A stretch of 64,000 bases of DNA from Chamaelirium japonicum (Eukaryota; Streptophyta; Magnoliopsida; Liliales; Melanthiaceae), in NCBI GenBank assembly GCA_947650365.1, contig OX393551.1:91052697-91116696 (forward strand), in the 5' to 3' direction. How positions within the stretch are numbered: the first letter of the stretch is position 1; every line of letters starts with the position of its first letter. This document shows positions 50,336-62,596 of the stretch, in pieces. Below the pieces are notes generated by a model, which had not been told where the DNA came from, did no database searches, and saw only the letters and a program-made list of their open reading frames with translations. Position numbers and translations under genes: made by a program.

Positions 50336-52408
50336 GTGCGAATGAATTAGAATGCATCGTACGAATGAATTAGAATGGATATATTCGTGCAAATGAATAA
50401 GAATAGATCGTACGAATGAATTAGAATAGATCGTACGAATGAATTAGAATGGATTGTATGAATGAATTAGATTAGATCGTATAAATGAATTAGAATGGAT
50501 CGTACGAATGAATTAGAATGGATTATATGAATGAAATAGAATGGATTATACGAATGGAATAGAATGGATCATACGAAGGAATTAGAATGGATCGTATGAA
50601 TGAATTAGAGTGGATACATTTGTGCGAATGAATTCGAATAGATCGTGCGAATGAATTAGAATGGATTGTACGAATGAATTAGTATGGATCGTACGAATGA
50701 AATAGAATGGAACGTACGAATGAATTAGAATGGATACATTCGTGCAAAAGAAATAGAATGGATTGTATGAATGAATTAGAATGGATCGTGTGAATAAATT
50801 AGAATGGATCATACGAATGAATTAGAATGGATACATTCGTGCGAATGAATTAGAATGGATCGTGCGAATGAATTAGAATGGATCGTACGAATGAATTAGA
50901 ATGGATCGTATGAATGAATTAGAATGGATCGTGCGAATGAATTAGAATGGATCGTGCGAATGAATTAGAATGGATCGTACGAATGAATTAGAATGGATCG
51001 TACGAATGAATTAGATTGGATCGTATTAATGAATTAGAATGGATCGTACGAATGAATTAGAATAGATCGTACGAATGAATTAGAATGGATACGAATGGAT
51101 CGTACGAATGAGTAAGAATGGATCGTACGAAAGAAATAAAATGGATTGTACGAATGAATTAGAATGGATACATTCGTGCGAATGAATTAGGATGGATCGT
51201 ATGAATGAATTAGAATAGATTGTGCGAATGAATTAGAATGGATCGTACGAATGAATTAGAATGGATACATTCAAGCGAATGAATTAGAATGGATCGTATG
51301 AATGAATTAGAATGGATCGTATGAGTGAATTAGAATGGATACGAAGGAATTAGAATGGATCGTACGAAGGAATTAGAATGGAGAATGGATCGTGCGAATG
51401 AATTAGAATGGATCGTGCAATAAGAATGGATCGTACGAATGAAATAGAATAGATCGTACGGATAAATGAATTTGGATCGTGCTAATGAATTAGAATGGAT
51501 CGTACGAATGAATTAGAATGGATCGTACTAATGAATTAGAATAGATTGTGCGAATGAATTAGAATGGATCATACGAATGAATTAGAAAGGATATATTCGT
51601 GCGAATGAATTAGAATAGATCGTATGAATGAATTAGATTGGATCGTATTAATGAATTAGAATGGATCGTGCGAATGAATTAGAATGGATCGTATGAATGA
51701 ATTAGAATGGATAGATTCGTGCGAATGAATTTGAATGGATCGTACGAAGGAATTAGAATGGATCGTACGAAGGAATTAGAATAGATCATACGAAGAAATT
51801 AGAATGGATCGTACGAATGAATTAGAATGGATCGTATGAATGAATTAGAATGGATCGTGCGAATGAATTAAAATGGATCGTATGAATGAAATAGAATGGA
51901 TCGTATGAATTAGAATGGATCGTACGAATGAAATAGAATGGATCGTACGAATGAATTAGAATAGATTGTGCGAATGGATTAGAATGGATCATACGATTGA
52001 GTAAGAATGGATTGTACGAATGAAATAGAATAGATCGTACGATTGAATTAGAATGGATCATGCTAATGAATTAGAATTGATCGTACGAATGAATTAGAAT
52101 AGATTGTGCGAATGAATTAGAATGGATCGTACGAATGAATTGGAATGGATACATTCGTGCGAATGAATTAGAATGGATCGTATGAATGAATTAGAGTGGA
52201 TACATTCGAACAAATGAATTAGAATGGATCGTACGAATGAATTAGAATGGATACATTCGTGCGAATGAATTAGAATGGATCATATGAATGAATTAGAATG
52301 GATCGTTTGAGTGAATGCGAATGGATCGTGCGAATGAATTAGAATGGATTGTACGATTGAATTAGAATGGATCGTACGAATGAATTAGAATGGATACATT
52401 CGTGCGAA
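50336..52408 (-). repeat. 23-bp satellite, minus block 38 (L-C-D-E-B-G, ends at J1)
   Basis: This is the most complete module series: L at 50582-50812, C at 51000-51260, D at 51320-51480, E near 51590, B at 51822-52061, G near 52310, and J1 at 52408. Confidence 0.93.
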
Positions 52409-53646
52409 TCCATTCTATTTCATTCATACGATCCATTCTAATTCATTCGCATGATCCATTCTAATTCATTCATACGATCCATTCTAATTCATTCGTACGA
52501 TCCATTCTAATTCATTCGTATGATCCATTCTAATTCATTCGCACAATCTATTCTAATTCATTCGTACGATCCATTCTAATTCATTCGCACGATCCATTCT
52601 AATTCATTCATACGATCCATTCTATTTCATTCGTACGATCCATTCTTACTCATTCGTACGATCCATTCTAATTCATTTGCACGATGGTATCCATTCTAAT
52701 TCATTCGTACTATCCATTCTAATTCCTTCGTACGATCCATTCTAATTCCTTCGTACGATCTATTCTAATTCATTCATACGATCCATTCTAATTCATTCGT
52801 ACGATCCATTCTAATTCCTTCGTATGATCCATTCTAATTCATTCGTACGGTATGATTCATTCTAATCCATTCGTACGATTCATTCTAATTCAATCCATTC
52901 TAATTCATTCGTGCGATCCATTCTAATTCATTCGTACGATCCATTCTAATTCATTCGTACGATTCATTCTAATTCAATCCATTCTAATTCATTCGTACGA
53001 TCCATTCTTACTCATTCGTACGATCCATTCTAATTCATTCACACGAATGAATCCATTCTAATTCATTCGTATGATCCATTCTAATTCATTCGCATGAATG
53101 TATCCATTCTAATTCATTCGTACGATCCATTCTATCTCATTCGTACAATCCATTCTATTTCATTCGTACGATCCATTCTAATTCATTCGCACGATCCATT
53201 CTAATTCATTCGCATGATCCATTCTAATTCATTCGTACGATCGATTCTAATTCATTCATACGATCCATTCTAATTCATTCGCACGAATGTATCCATTCTA
53301 ATTCATTCGTACGATCCATTCTAATTCATTCGCACAATCTATTCTAATTCATTCATACGATCCATTCTAATTTATTCGCACGATCCATTCTAATTCATTC
53401 ATACGATCCATTCTAATTCATTCATATGATCCATTCTAATTCATTCGCACGATCCATTCTTACTCATTCGTACGATCCATTCTAATTCATTCGCACGATC
53501 CATTCTAATTCATTAATACGATCCATTCTAATTCATTCGCACGATCCATTCTAATTCATTCACACTCTTACGATCCATTCTAATTCATTCACACGAATGT
53601 ATCCTTTCTAATTTATTCATACGATCCATTCTAATTCATTCACACG
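52409..53646 (+). repeat. 23-bp satellite, plus block 39 (A-H)
   Basis: A near 52680 (one base changed), H near 52850-52980, then a tract similar to 41700-42200. It ends at ATTCACACGAATTAG. Confidence 0.92.
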
Positions 53647-54420
53647 AATTAGAATGGATCGTACGAAGGAATTAGAAAGGATCGTACAAACGAATTAGAA
53701 TGGATCGTATGAATGAAATAGAATAGATCGTACGAATGAATTAGAATGGATCGTATGAATGAATTAGATTGGATCGTATGAATGAATTAGAATGGATTGT
53801 ACGAATGAAATAGAATAGATCGTACGAATGAATTAGAATGGATCGTGCGAATGAATTAGAATGGGTCGTATGAATGAATTAAAATGGATCGTATGAATGA
53901 AATAGAATGGATCGTATGAATTAGAATGGATCGTACGAATGAAATAGAATGGATCGTACGAATGAATTAGAATAGATTGTGCGAATGGATTAGAATGGAT
54001 CATACGATTGAGTAAGAATGGATTGTACGAATGAAATAGAATAGATCGTACCAATGAATTAGAATGGATCATGCTAATGAATTAGAATTGATCGTTCGAA
54101 TGAATTAGAATAGATTGTGCGAATGAATTAGAATGGATCGTACGAATGAATTGGAATGGATACATTCGTGCGAATGAATTAGAATAGATCGTATGAATGA
54201 ATTAGAGTGGATACATTCGTACAAATGAATTAGAATGGATCGTACAAATGAATTAGAATGGATACATTCGTGCGAATGAATTAGAATGGATCATATGAAT
54301 GAATTAGAATGGATCGTTTGAGTGAATGCGAATGGATCGTGCGAATGAATTAGAATGGATTGTACGAATGAATTAGAATGGATCGTACGAATGAATTAGA
54401 ATGGATACATTCGTGCGAAT
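53647..54420 (-). repeat. 23-bp satellite, minus block 40 (B-G, ends at J1)
   Basis: B is at 53833-54072 and G near 54315, followed by J1 at 54420. Confidence 0.92.
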
Positions 54421-54997
54421 CCATTCTATTTCATTCGTACGATCCATTCTAATTCATTCGCACGATCCATTCTAATTCATTCGCATGATCCATTCTTACT
54501 CATTTGTACGATCCATTCTAATTCATTTGCACGAAGGTATCCATTCTAATTCATTCGTACGATCCATTCTAATTCCTTCGTACGATCCATTCTAATTCCT
54601 TCGTACGATCCATTCTAATTCATTCATACGATCCATTCTAATTATTTCGTACGATCCATTCTAATTCCTTCGTACGATCCATTCAAATTCATTCGCACGA
54701 ATCTATCCATTCTAATTCATTCGTACGATCCATTCTAATTCATTCGCACGATCCGTTCTAATTCATTAATACGATCCAATCTAATTCATTCATACGATTT
54801 ATTCTAATTCATTCGCACGAATATATCCTTTCTAATTCATTCGTACGATCCATTCTAATTCATTCACACAATCTATTCTAATTCATTAGTACGATCCATT
54901 CTAATTCATTCGTATGATCCATTCTAATTCATTAGCACGATCCAAATTCATTTATCCGTACGATCTATTCTATTTCATTCGTACGATCCATTCTAAT
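54421..54997 (+). repeat. 23-bp satellite, plus block 41 (A, E, start of D)
   Basis: A near 54531, E near 54822 and the first part of D near 54940. D is cut by the palindromic switch CTAATTGAATTAG at 54997. Confidence 0.91.
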
Positions 54998-55560
54998 TGA
55001 ATTAGAATGGATTGAATTAGAATGAATCGTACGAATGAATTAGAATGGATCGTACGAATGGATTAGAATGGATCGTACGAATGAATTAGAATGGTTTGAA
55101 TTAGAATGAATCGTACGAATGAATTAGAATGAATCATACCGTACGAATGAATTAGAATGGATCATACGAAGGAATTAGAATGGATCGTACGAAGTAATTA
55201 GAATGGATCGTACGAATGAATTAGAATGGATCGTACGAAGGAATTAGAATGGATAGTACGAATGAATTAGAATGGATACCTTCGTGCAAATGAATTAGAA
55301 TGGATCATGCGAATGAATTAGAAAGGATACATTCGTGCGAATGAATTAGAATGGATCGTATGAGTGTGAATGAATTAGAATGGATCGTGTGAATGAATTA
55401 GAATGGATCGTAATAATGAATTAGAATGGATCGTGCGAATGAATTAGAATGGATCGTACGAATGAGTAAGAATGGATCGTGCGAATGAATTAGAATGGAT
55501 AGTACGAATGAATTAGAATGGATCGTTAGAATGAATTTGAATGGATACATTCGTCCGAAT
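54998..55560 (-). repeat. 23-bp satellite, minus block 42 (H-A, ends at J1)
   Basis: Minus H near 55130 and A near 55277. It ends in J1 (GTCCGAAT variant). Confidence 0.91.
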
Positions 55561-56424
55561 CCATTCTATTTCATTCGTACGATCCATTCTAATTCATTCG
55601 CACGATCCATTCTAATTCATTCATACGATCCATTCTAATTCATTCGTACGATCCATTCTAATTCATTCGTACGATCCATTCTAATTCATTCGCACGATCT
55701 ATTCTAATTCATTCGTACGATCCATTCTAATTCATTCGCACGATCCATTCTAATTCATTCATACGATCCATTCTATTTCATTCGTACGATCCATTCTTAC
55801 TCATTCGTACGATCCATTCTAATTCATTTGCACGAAGGTATCCATTCTAATTCATTCGTACTATCCATTCTAATTCCTTCGTATGATCCATTCTAATTCC
55901 TTCGTACGATCCATTCTAATTCATTCGTACGATCCATTCTAATTCATTCGTACGATCCATTCTAATTCCTTCGTATGATCCATTCTAATTCATTCGTACG
56001 ATTCATTCTAATTCAATCCATTCTAATTCATTCGTACGATCCATTCTAATTCATTCGTACGATCCATTCTAATTGATTCGTGCGATTCATTCTAATTCAA
56101 TCCATTCTAATTCATTCGTACGATCCATTCTTACTCATTCGTACGATCCATTCTATTTATTCGTACGAATGAATCCATTCTAATTCATTCGTATGATCCA
56201 TTCTAATTCATTCGTACGATCCATTCTATCTCATTCGTACAATCCATTCTATTTCATTCGTACGATCCATTCTAATTCATTCGCACGATCCATTCTAATT
56301 CATTCGCATGATCCATTCTAATTCATTCGTACGATCGATTCTAATTCATTCATACGATCCATTCTAATTCATTCGCACGAATGTATCCATTCTTATTCAT
56401 TCGTACGATCCATTCTAATTCATT
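55561..56424 (+). repeat. 23-bp satellite, plus block 43 (A-H)
   Basis: A near 55830 and a shortened H near 56000-56110. It ends at the palindrome CATTAATG. Confidence 0.91.
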
Positions 56425-57160
56425 AATGAATTAGAATGGATACATTCATGCGAATGAATTAAAATGGATCATACGAATGGATTAGAATGGATTCATTCGT
56501 GCGAATGAATTAGAATGGATCGTACGAATGAGTAAGAATGGATCGTACGAATGAATTAGAATGGATTGAATTAGAATGAATCGTACGAATGAATTAGAAT
56601 GGATCGTACGAATGAATTAGAATGGATCGTACGAATGAATTAGAATGGATTGAATTAGAATGAATCGAACGAATGAATTAGAATGAATCATACCGTACGA
56701 ATGAATTAGAATGGAACATACGAAGGAATTAGAATGGATCGTACGAATGAATTCGAATGGATCGTACGAATGAATTAGAATGGATCGTACGAAGGAATTA
56801 GAATGGATCGTACGAAGGAATTAGAATGGATAGTATGAATGAATTAGAATGGATACCTTCGTGCAAATGAATTAGAATGGATCGTACGAATGAGTAAGAA
56901 TGGATCGTACGAATGAAATAGAATGGATCGTATGAATGAATTAGAATGGATCGTGCGAATGAATTAGAATGGATCGTACGAATGAATTAGAATAGATTGT
57001 GCGAATGAATTAGAATGGATCGTACGAATGAATTAGAATGGATCGTACGAATGAATTAGAATCGATCGTACGAATGAATTAGAATGGATCGTATGAATGA
57101 ATTAGAATGGATCGTGCGAATGAATTAGAATGGATCGTACGAATGAAATAGAATGGATTC
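56425..57160 (-). repeat. 23-bp satellite, minus block 44 (H-A, reversed J1 end)
   Basis: H near 56690 and A near 56853. It ends in reversed J1 at 57160. Confidence 0.91.
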
Positions 57161-57553
57161 GCACGAATGTATCCATTCTAATTCATTTGTACGATCCATT
57201 CTAATTCATTCATACGATACAATCTAATTCATTCATACGATCCATTCTAATTCATTCGCACGAATGTATCCATTCTAATTCATTCGCACGATCCATTCTA
57301 ATTCATTCATACAATCCATTCTAATTCATTCGTACGATCCATTCTAATTCATTCGCACAATCTATTCTAATTCATTCATACGATCCATTCTAATTCGTTT
57401 GTACAACCCTTTCTAATTCCTTCGTACGATCCATTCTATTTCATTCGTATGACCCATTCTAACTCATAAGTACGATCCATTCTAATTCATTCAAACGATC
57501 CATTCTAATTCATTCGTACGATCCATTCCAATTCATTCGCACGATCCATTCTA
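57161..57553 (+). repeat. 23-bp satellite, plus block 45
   Basis: Diverged units (ACAACCCTTTC near 57405) resemble 35400-35500 and 49690-49790. It ends at CATTCTAATGAATTAG. Confidence 0.9.
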
Positions 57554-60231
57554 ATGAATTAGAATAGATCGTATTAATGAATTAGAATGGATCGTGCGAA
57601 TGAATTAGAATGGATCGTACGAATGAGTAAGAATGGATCGTGCGAATGAATTAGAATGGATCATATGAATGAATTAGAATAGATCGTATGAATGAATTAG
57701 AATCGATCGTACGAATGAATTAGAATGGATCATGCGAATGGATTAGAATGGATCGTGCGAATGAATTAGAATGGATCGTACGAATGAAATAGAATGGATT
57801 GTACGAATGAGATAGAATGGATCGTACGAATGAATTAGAATGGATACATTCATGCGAATGAATTAGAATGGATCATACGAATGAATTAGAATGGATTCAT
57901 TCGTGCGAATAAATTAGAATGGATCGTATGAATGAATTAGAATGGATCGTATGAATGAATTAGAATGGATCGTACGAAAGAATTAGAATGGATTGTATGG
58001 ATGAATTAGAATAGATCGTATGAATGAATTAGAATGGATCTTACGAATGAATTAGAATGGATCGTACGAAGGAATTAGAATGGATCGTATGAATGAATTT
58101 GATTGGATCGTATTAATGAATTTGAATGGATCGTATGAATGAATTAGATTGGATCGTATGAATGAATTAGAATGGATCTTGCGAATGATTTAGAATGGAT
58201 CGTACGAATGAAATAGAATGGATTGTATAAATGAATTAGAATAGATCGTGCGAATGAATTAGAATGGATCGTACGAATGAATTAGAATGGATCATATGAA
58301 TGAATTAGAATGGATCGTATGAATGAATTAGAATGGATCGTGCGAATAAATTAGAATGGATCATATGAATGAATCAGAATGGATCGTATGAATGAATTAG
58401 AATGGATCGTACGAATGAATTAGAATGGATCGTACGAATGAATTAGAATGGATCGTGAATTAGAATGGATCGTACGAATGAATTAGAATGGATCGTGCGA
58501 ATGAATTAGAATGGATCGTGCGAATGAAGTAGAATGGATCGAACGAATGAATTAGAATGGATCGTACGAATGAATTAGAATCGATCGTATGAATGAATTA
58601 GAATGGATCGTGCGAATGAATAAGAATGGATCATACGAATGAATTAGAATGGATCGTATGAATGAATTAGAATGGATTGTGCGAATGAATTAGAATGGAT
58701 CGTGCGAATGAATTAGAATGGATCGTACGAATGAATTAGAATGGATCGTACTAATGAATTAGAATAGATTGTGCGAATGAATTAGAATGGATCGTACGAA
58801 TGAATTAGAAAGGATATATTCGTGCGAATGAATTAGAATAGATCGTATGAATGAATTAGATTGGATCGTATTAATGAATTAGAATGGATCGTGCGAATGA
58901 ATTAGAATGGATCCTACGAATGAATTAGAATAGATAGATTCGTGCGAATGAATTTAAATGGATCGTACGAATGAATTAGAATGGATAGATTCGTGCGAAT
59001 GAATTTGAATCGATCGTACGAAGGAATTAGAATGGATCGTACGAAGGAATTAGAATAGATCATACGATGAAATTAGAATGGATCGTACGAATGAATTAGA
59101 ATGGATCGTATGAATGAATTAGAATGGATCGTGCGAATGAATTAAAATGGATCGTATGAATGAAATAGAATGGATCGTATGAATTAGAATGGATCGTACG
59201 AATGAAATAGAATGGATCGTACGAATGAATTAGTATAGATTGTGCGAATGGATTAGAATGGAAGGAATTAGAATGGATCGTACGAAGGAATTAGAATAGA
59301 GAATGGATCGTCTTAATGAATTAGAATGGATCGTGCGAATGAATGAGAATGGATCGTACGAATGAGTAAGAATGGATCGTGCGAATGAATTAGAATGGAT
59401 CGTATGAATAAATTAGAATCGATCGTACGAATGAATTAGAATGGATCATGCGAATGAATTAGAATGGATCGTGCGAATGAATTAGAATGGATCGTACGAA
59501 TGAAATAGAATGGATTGTACGAATGAGATAGAATGGATCGTACGAATGAATTAGAATGGATACATTCATGCGAATGTATTAGAATGGATCATACGAATGA
59601 ATTAGAATGGATTCATTCATGCGAATAAATTAGAATGGATCGTATGAATGAATTAGAATGGATCGTATGAATGAATTAGAATGGATCGTACGAAGGAATT
59701 AGAATGGATTGTATGAATGAATTAGAATAGATCGTATGAATGAATTAGAATGGATCTTACGAATGAATTAGAATGGATCGTATGAATTAGAATGGATCGT
59801 ACGAAGGAATTAGAATGGATCGTATGAATGAATTAGATTGGATCGTATTAATGAATTTGAATGGATCGTATGAATGAATTAGATTGGATCGTATGAATGA
59901 ATTAGAATGGATCTTGCGAATGAATTAGAATGGATCGTACGAATGAAATAGAATGGATTGTATGAATGAATTAGAATAGATCGTGCGAATGAATTAGAAT
60001 GGATCGTACGAATGAATTAGAATGGATCATATGAATGAATTAGAATGGATCGTATGAATGAATTAGAATGGATCGTACGAATAAATTAGAATGGATCATA
60101 TGAATGAATTAGAATGGATCGTATGAATGAATTAGAATGGATCGTACGAATGAATTAGAATAGAACGTACGAAGGAATTAGAATGGATCGTGAATTAGAA
60201 TGGATCGTACGAATGAATTAGAATGGATACA
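57554..60231 (-). repeat. 23-bp satellite, minus block 46 (internal duplication, E-B)
   Basis: About 850 bp (57600-58450) is repeated directly at about 59320-60190. E lies near 58815 and B at about 59100-59240 between the copies. Both copies share the short unit GGATCGTGAATTAG. Confidence 0.9.
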
Positions 60232-60634
60232 TTCATACGATCCATTCTAATTCATTCGCACGATCCATTCTAATTCATTCATACGATCCATTCTAATTCA
60301 TTCGTACGATCCATTCTAATTCATTCGTACAATCCATTCTAATTCATTCGCACAATCTATTCTAATTCATTCATACGATCCATTCTAATTCATTCGCACG
60401 ATCCATTCTAATTCATTCATACGATCCATTCTATTTCATTCGTACGATCCATTCTTACTCATTCGTACGATCCATTCTAATTCATTTGCACGAAGGTATC
60501 TATTCTAATTCATTCGTACTATCCATTCTAATTCCTTTGTACGATCCATTCTAATTCCTTCGTACAATCCATTCTAATTCATTCGTATGATCCATTCTAA
60601 TTCCTTCGTACGATCCATTCTAATTCATTCGTAC
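60232..60634 (+). repeat. 23-bp satellite, plus block 47 (A)
   Basis: A lies near 60487. It ends at CGTACAAAGGAATTAG, inside a unit. Confidence 0.9.
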
Positions 60635-61122
60635 AAAGGAATTAGAATAGATCGTGCGAATGAATTAAAATGGATCGTATGAATGAAATAGAATGGATCG
60701 TATGAATTAGAATGGATCGTACGAATGAAATAGAATGGATCGTGCGAATGAATTAGAATAGATTGTGCGAATGGATTAGAATGGATCATACGATTGAGTA
60801 AGAATGGATTGTACGAATGAAATAGAATAGATCGTACGAATGAATTAGAATGGATCATGCTAATGAATTAGAATTGATCGTACGAATGAATTAGAATAGA
60901 TTGTGCGAATGAATTAGAATGGATCGTGCGAATGAGTTAGAATGGATCGTACGAATGAATTAGAATCGATTGTGCGAATGAATTAGAATGGATCGTACGA
61001 TTGAATTAGAATGGATCGTACGAATAAATTAGAATGGATCGTATAAATGAATTAGAATGGATCGTGCAAATGAATTAGAATGGATCGTACGAATGAATTA
61101 GAATGGATACATTTGTGCGAAT
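60635..61122 (-). repeat. 23-bp satellite, minus block 48 (B, ends at J1)
   Basis: B is at about 60640-60858 and J1 at 61122 (TTGTGCGAAT variant). The G marker usual before J1 is missing. Confidence 0.91.
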
Positions 61123-61779
61123 CCATTCTATTTCATTTGTACGATCCATTCTAATTCATTCGCACGATCCATTCTAATTCATTCATACGATCCATTCTAA
61201 TTCATTCGTACGATCCATTCTAATTCATTCGTACGATCCATTCTAATTCATTCGTACGATCTATTCTAATTCATTCGCACGAATGTATCCATTCTAATTC
61301 ATTCGTACGATCCATTCTAATTCATTCGCACGATCTATTCTAATTCATTCGTACGATCCATTCTAATTCATTCGCACGATCCATTCTAATTCATTCATAC
61401 GATCCATTCTAATTCATTCGTACGATCCATTCTAATTCATTCGTACGATCCATTCTAATTCATTCGCACAATCTATTCTAATTCATTTGTACGATCCATT
61501 CTAATTCATTCGCACGATCCATTCTAATTCATTCATAAGATCCATTCTATTTCATTCGTACGATCCATTCTTACTCATTTGTATGATCCATTCTAATTCA
61601 TTTGCACGAAGGTATCCAATCTAATTCATTCGTACTATCCATTCTAATTCCTTCGTACGATCCATTCTAATTCCTTCGTACGATCCATTCTAATTCATTC
61701 GTACGATCCATTCTAATTCATTCGTTCGATCCATTCTAATTCCTTCGTATGATCCATTCTAATTTATTCGTACGGTATG
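61123..61779 (+). repeat. 23-bp satellite, plus block 49 (A, truncated H)
   Basis: A lies near 61603. H begins at CGGTATGAT and is cut there by the switch at 61779. Confidence 0.91.
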
Positions 61780-62596
61780 ATGAATTAGAATGGATCGTAC
61801 GAATGAATTAGAATGGATCGTACGAATGAATTAGAATGGATTGAATTAGAATGAATCGTACGAATGAATTAGAATGAATCATACCGTACGAATGAATTAG
61901 AATGATCGTTCGAATGAATTAGAATAGATTGTGCGAATGAATTAGAATGGATCGTACGAATGAATTAGAATGGATCGTGCGAATAAATTAGAATGGATCG
62001 TATGAATGAATTAGAATGGATCGTGCGAATGAATTAGAATGAATCATATGAATGAAATAGAATGGATCGTATGAATTAGAATGGATTGTACGAATGAATT
62101 AGAATGGATCGTGCGTCGTACGAATGAATTAGAATGGATCATATTAATGAATTAGAATGGATCGTATGAATGAATTAGAATGGATCGTGCAAATGAATTA
62201 AAATGGATCGTATGAATGAAATAGAATGGATCGTATGAATTAGAATGGATCGTACGAATGAAATAGAATGGATCGTACGAATGGATTAGAATAGATTATG
62301 CGAATGGATTAGAATGGATCATACGATTGAGTAAGAATGGATTGTACGAATGAAATAGAATAGATCGTACGAATGAATTAGAATGGATCGTATGAATGAA
62401 TTAGAATAGATCGTACGAATGAATTAAAATGGATCGTATAAATGAATTAGAATGGATCGTATTAATGAATTAGAATGGATCGTATGAATGAATTAGAATA
62501 GATCGTACGAATGAATTAGAATGGATCGTATGAATGAATTAGAATGGATCGTGCGAATGAATTAGAATGGTTCGTACGAATGAAATAGAATGGATT
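61780..62596 (-). repeat. 23-bp satellite, minus block 50 (H, B, reversed J1 end)
   Basis: H near 61870 and an altered B at about 62190-62380. An irregular GTGCGTCGTACG unit is near 62113. It ends in reversed J1 at 62596. Confidence 0.91.
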
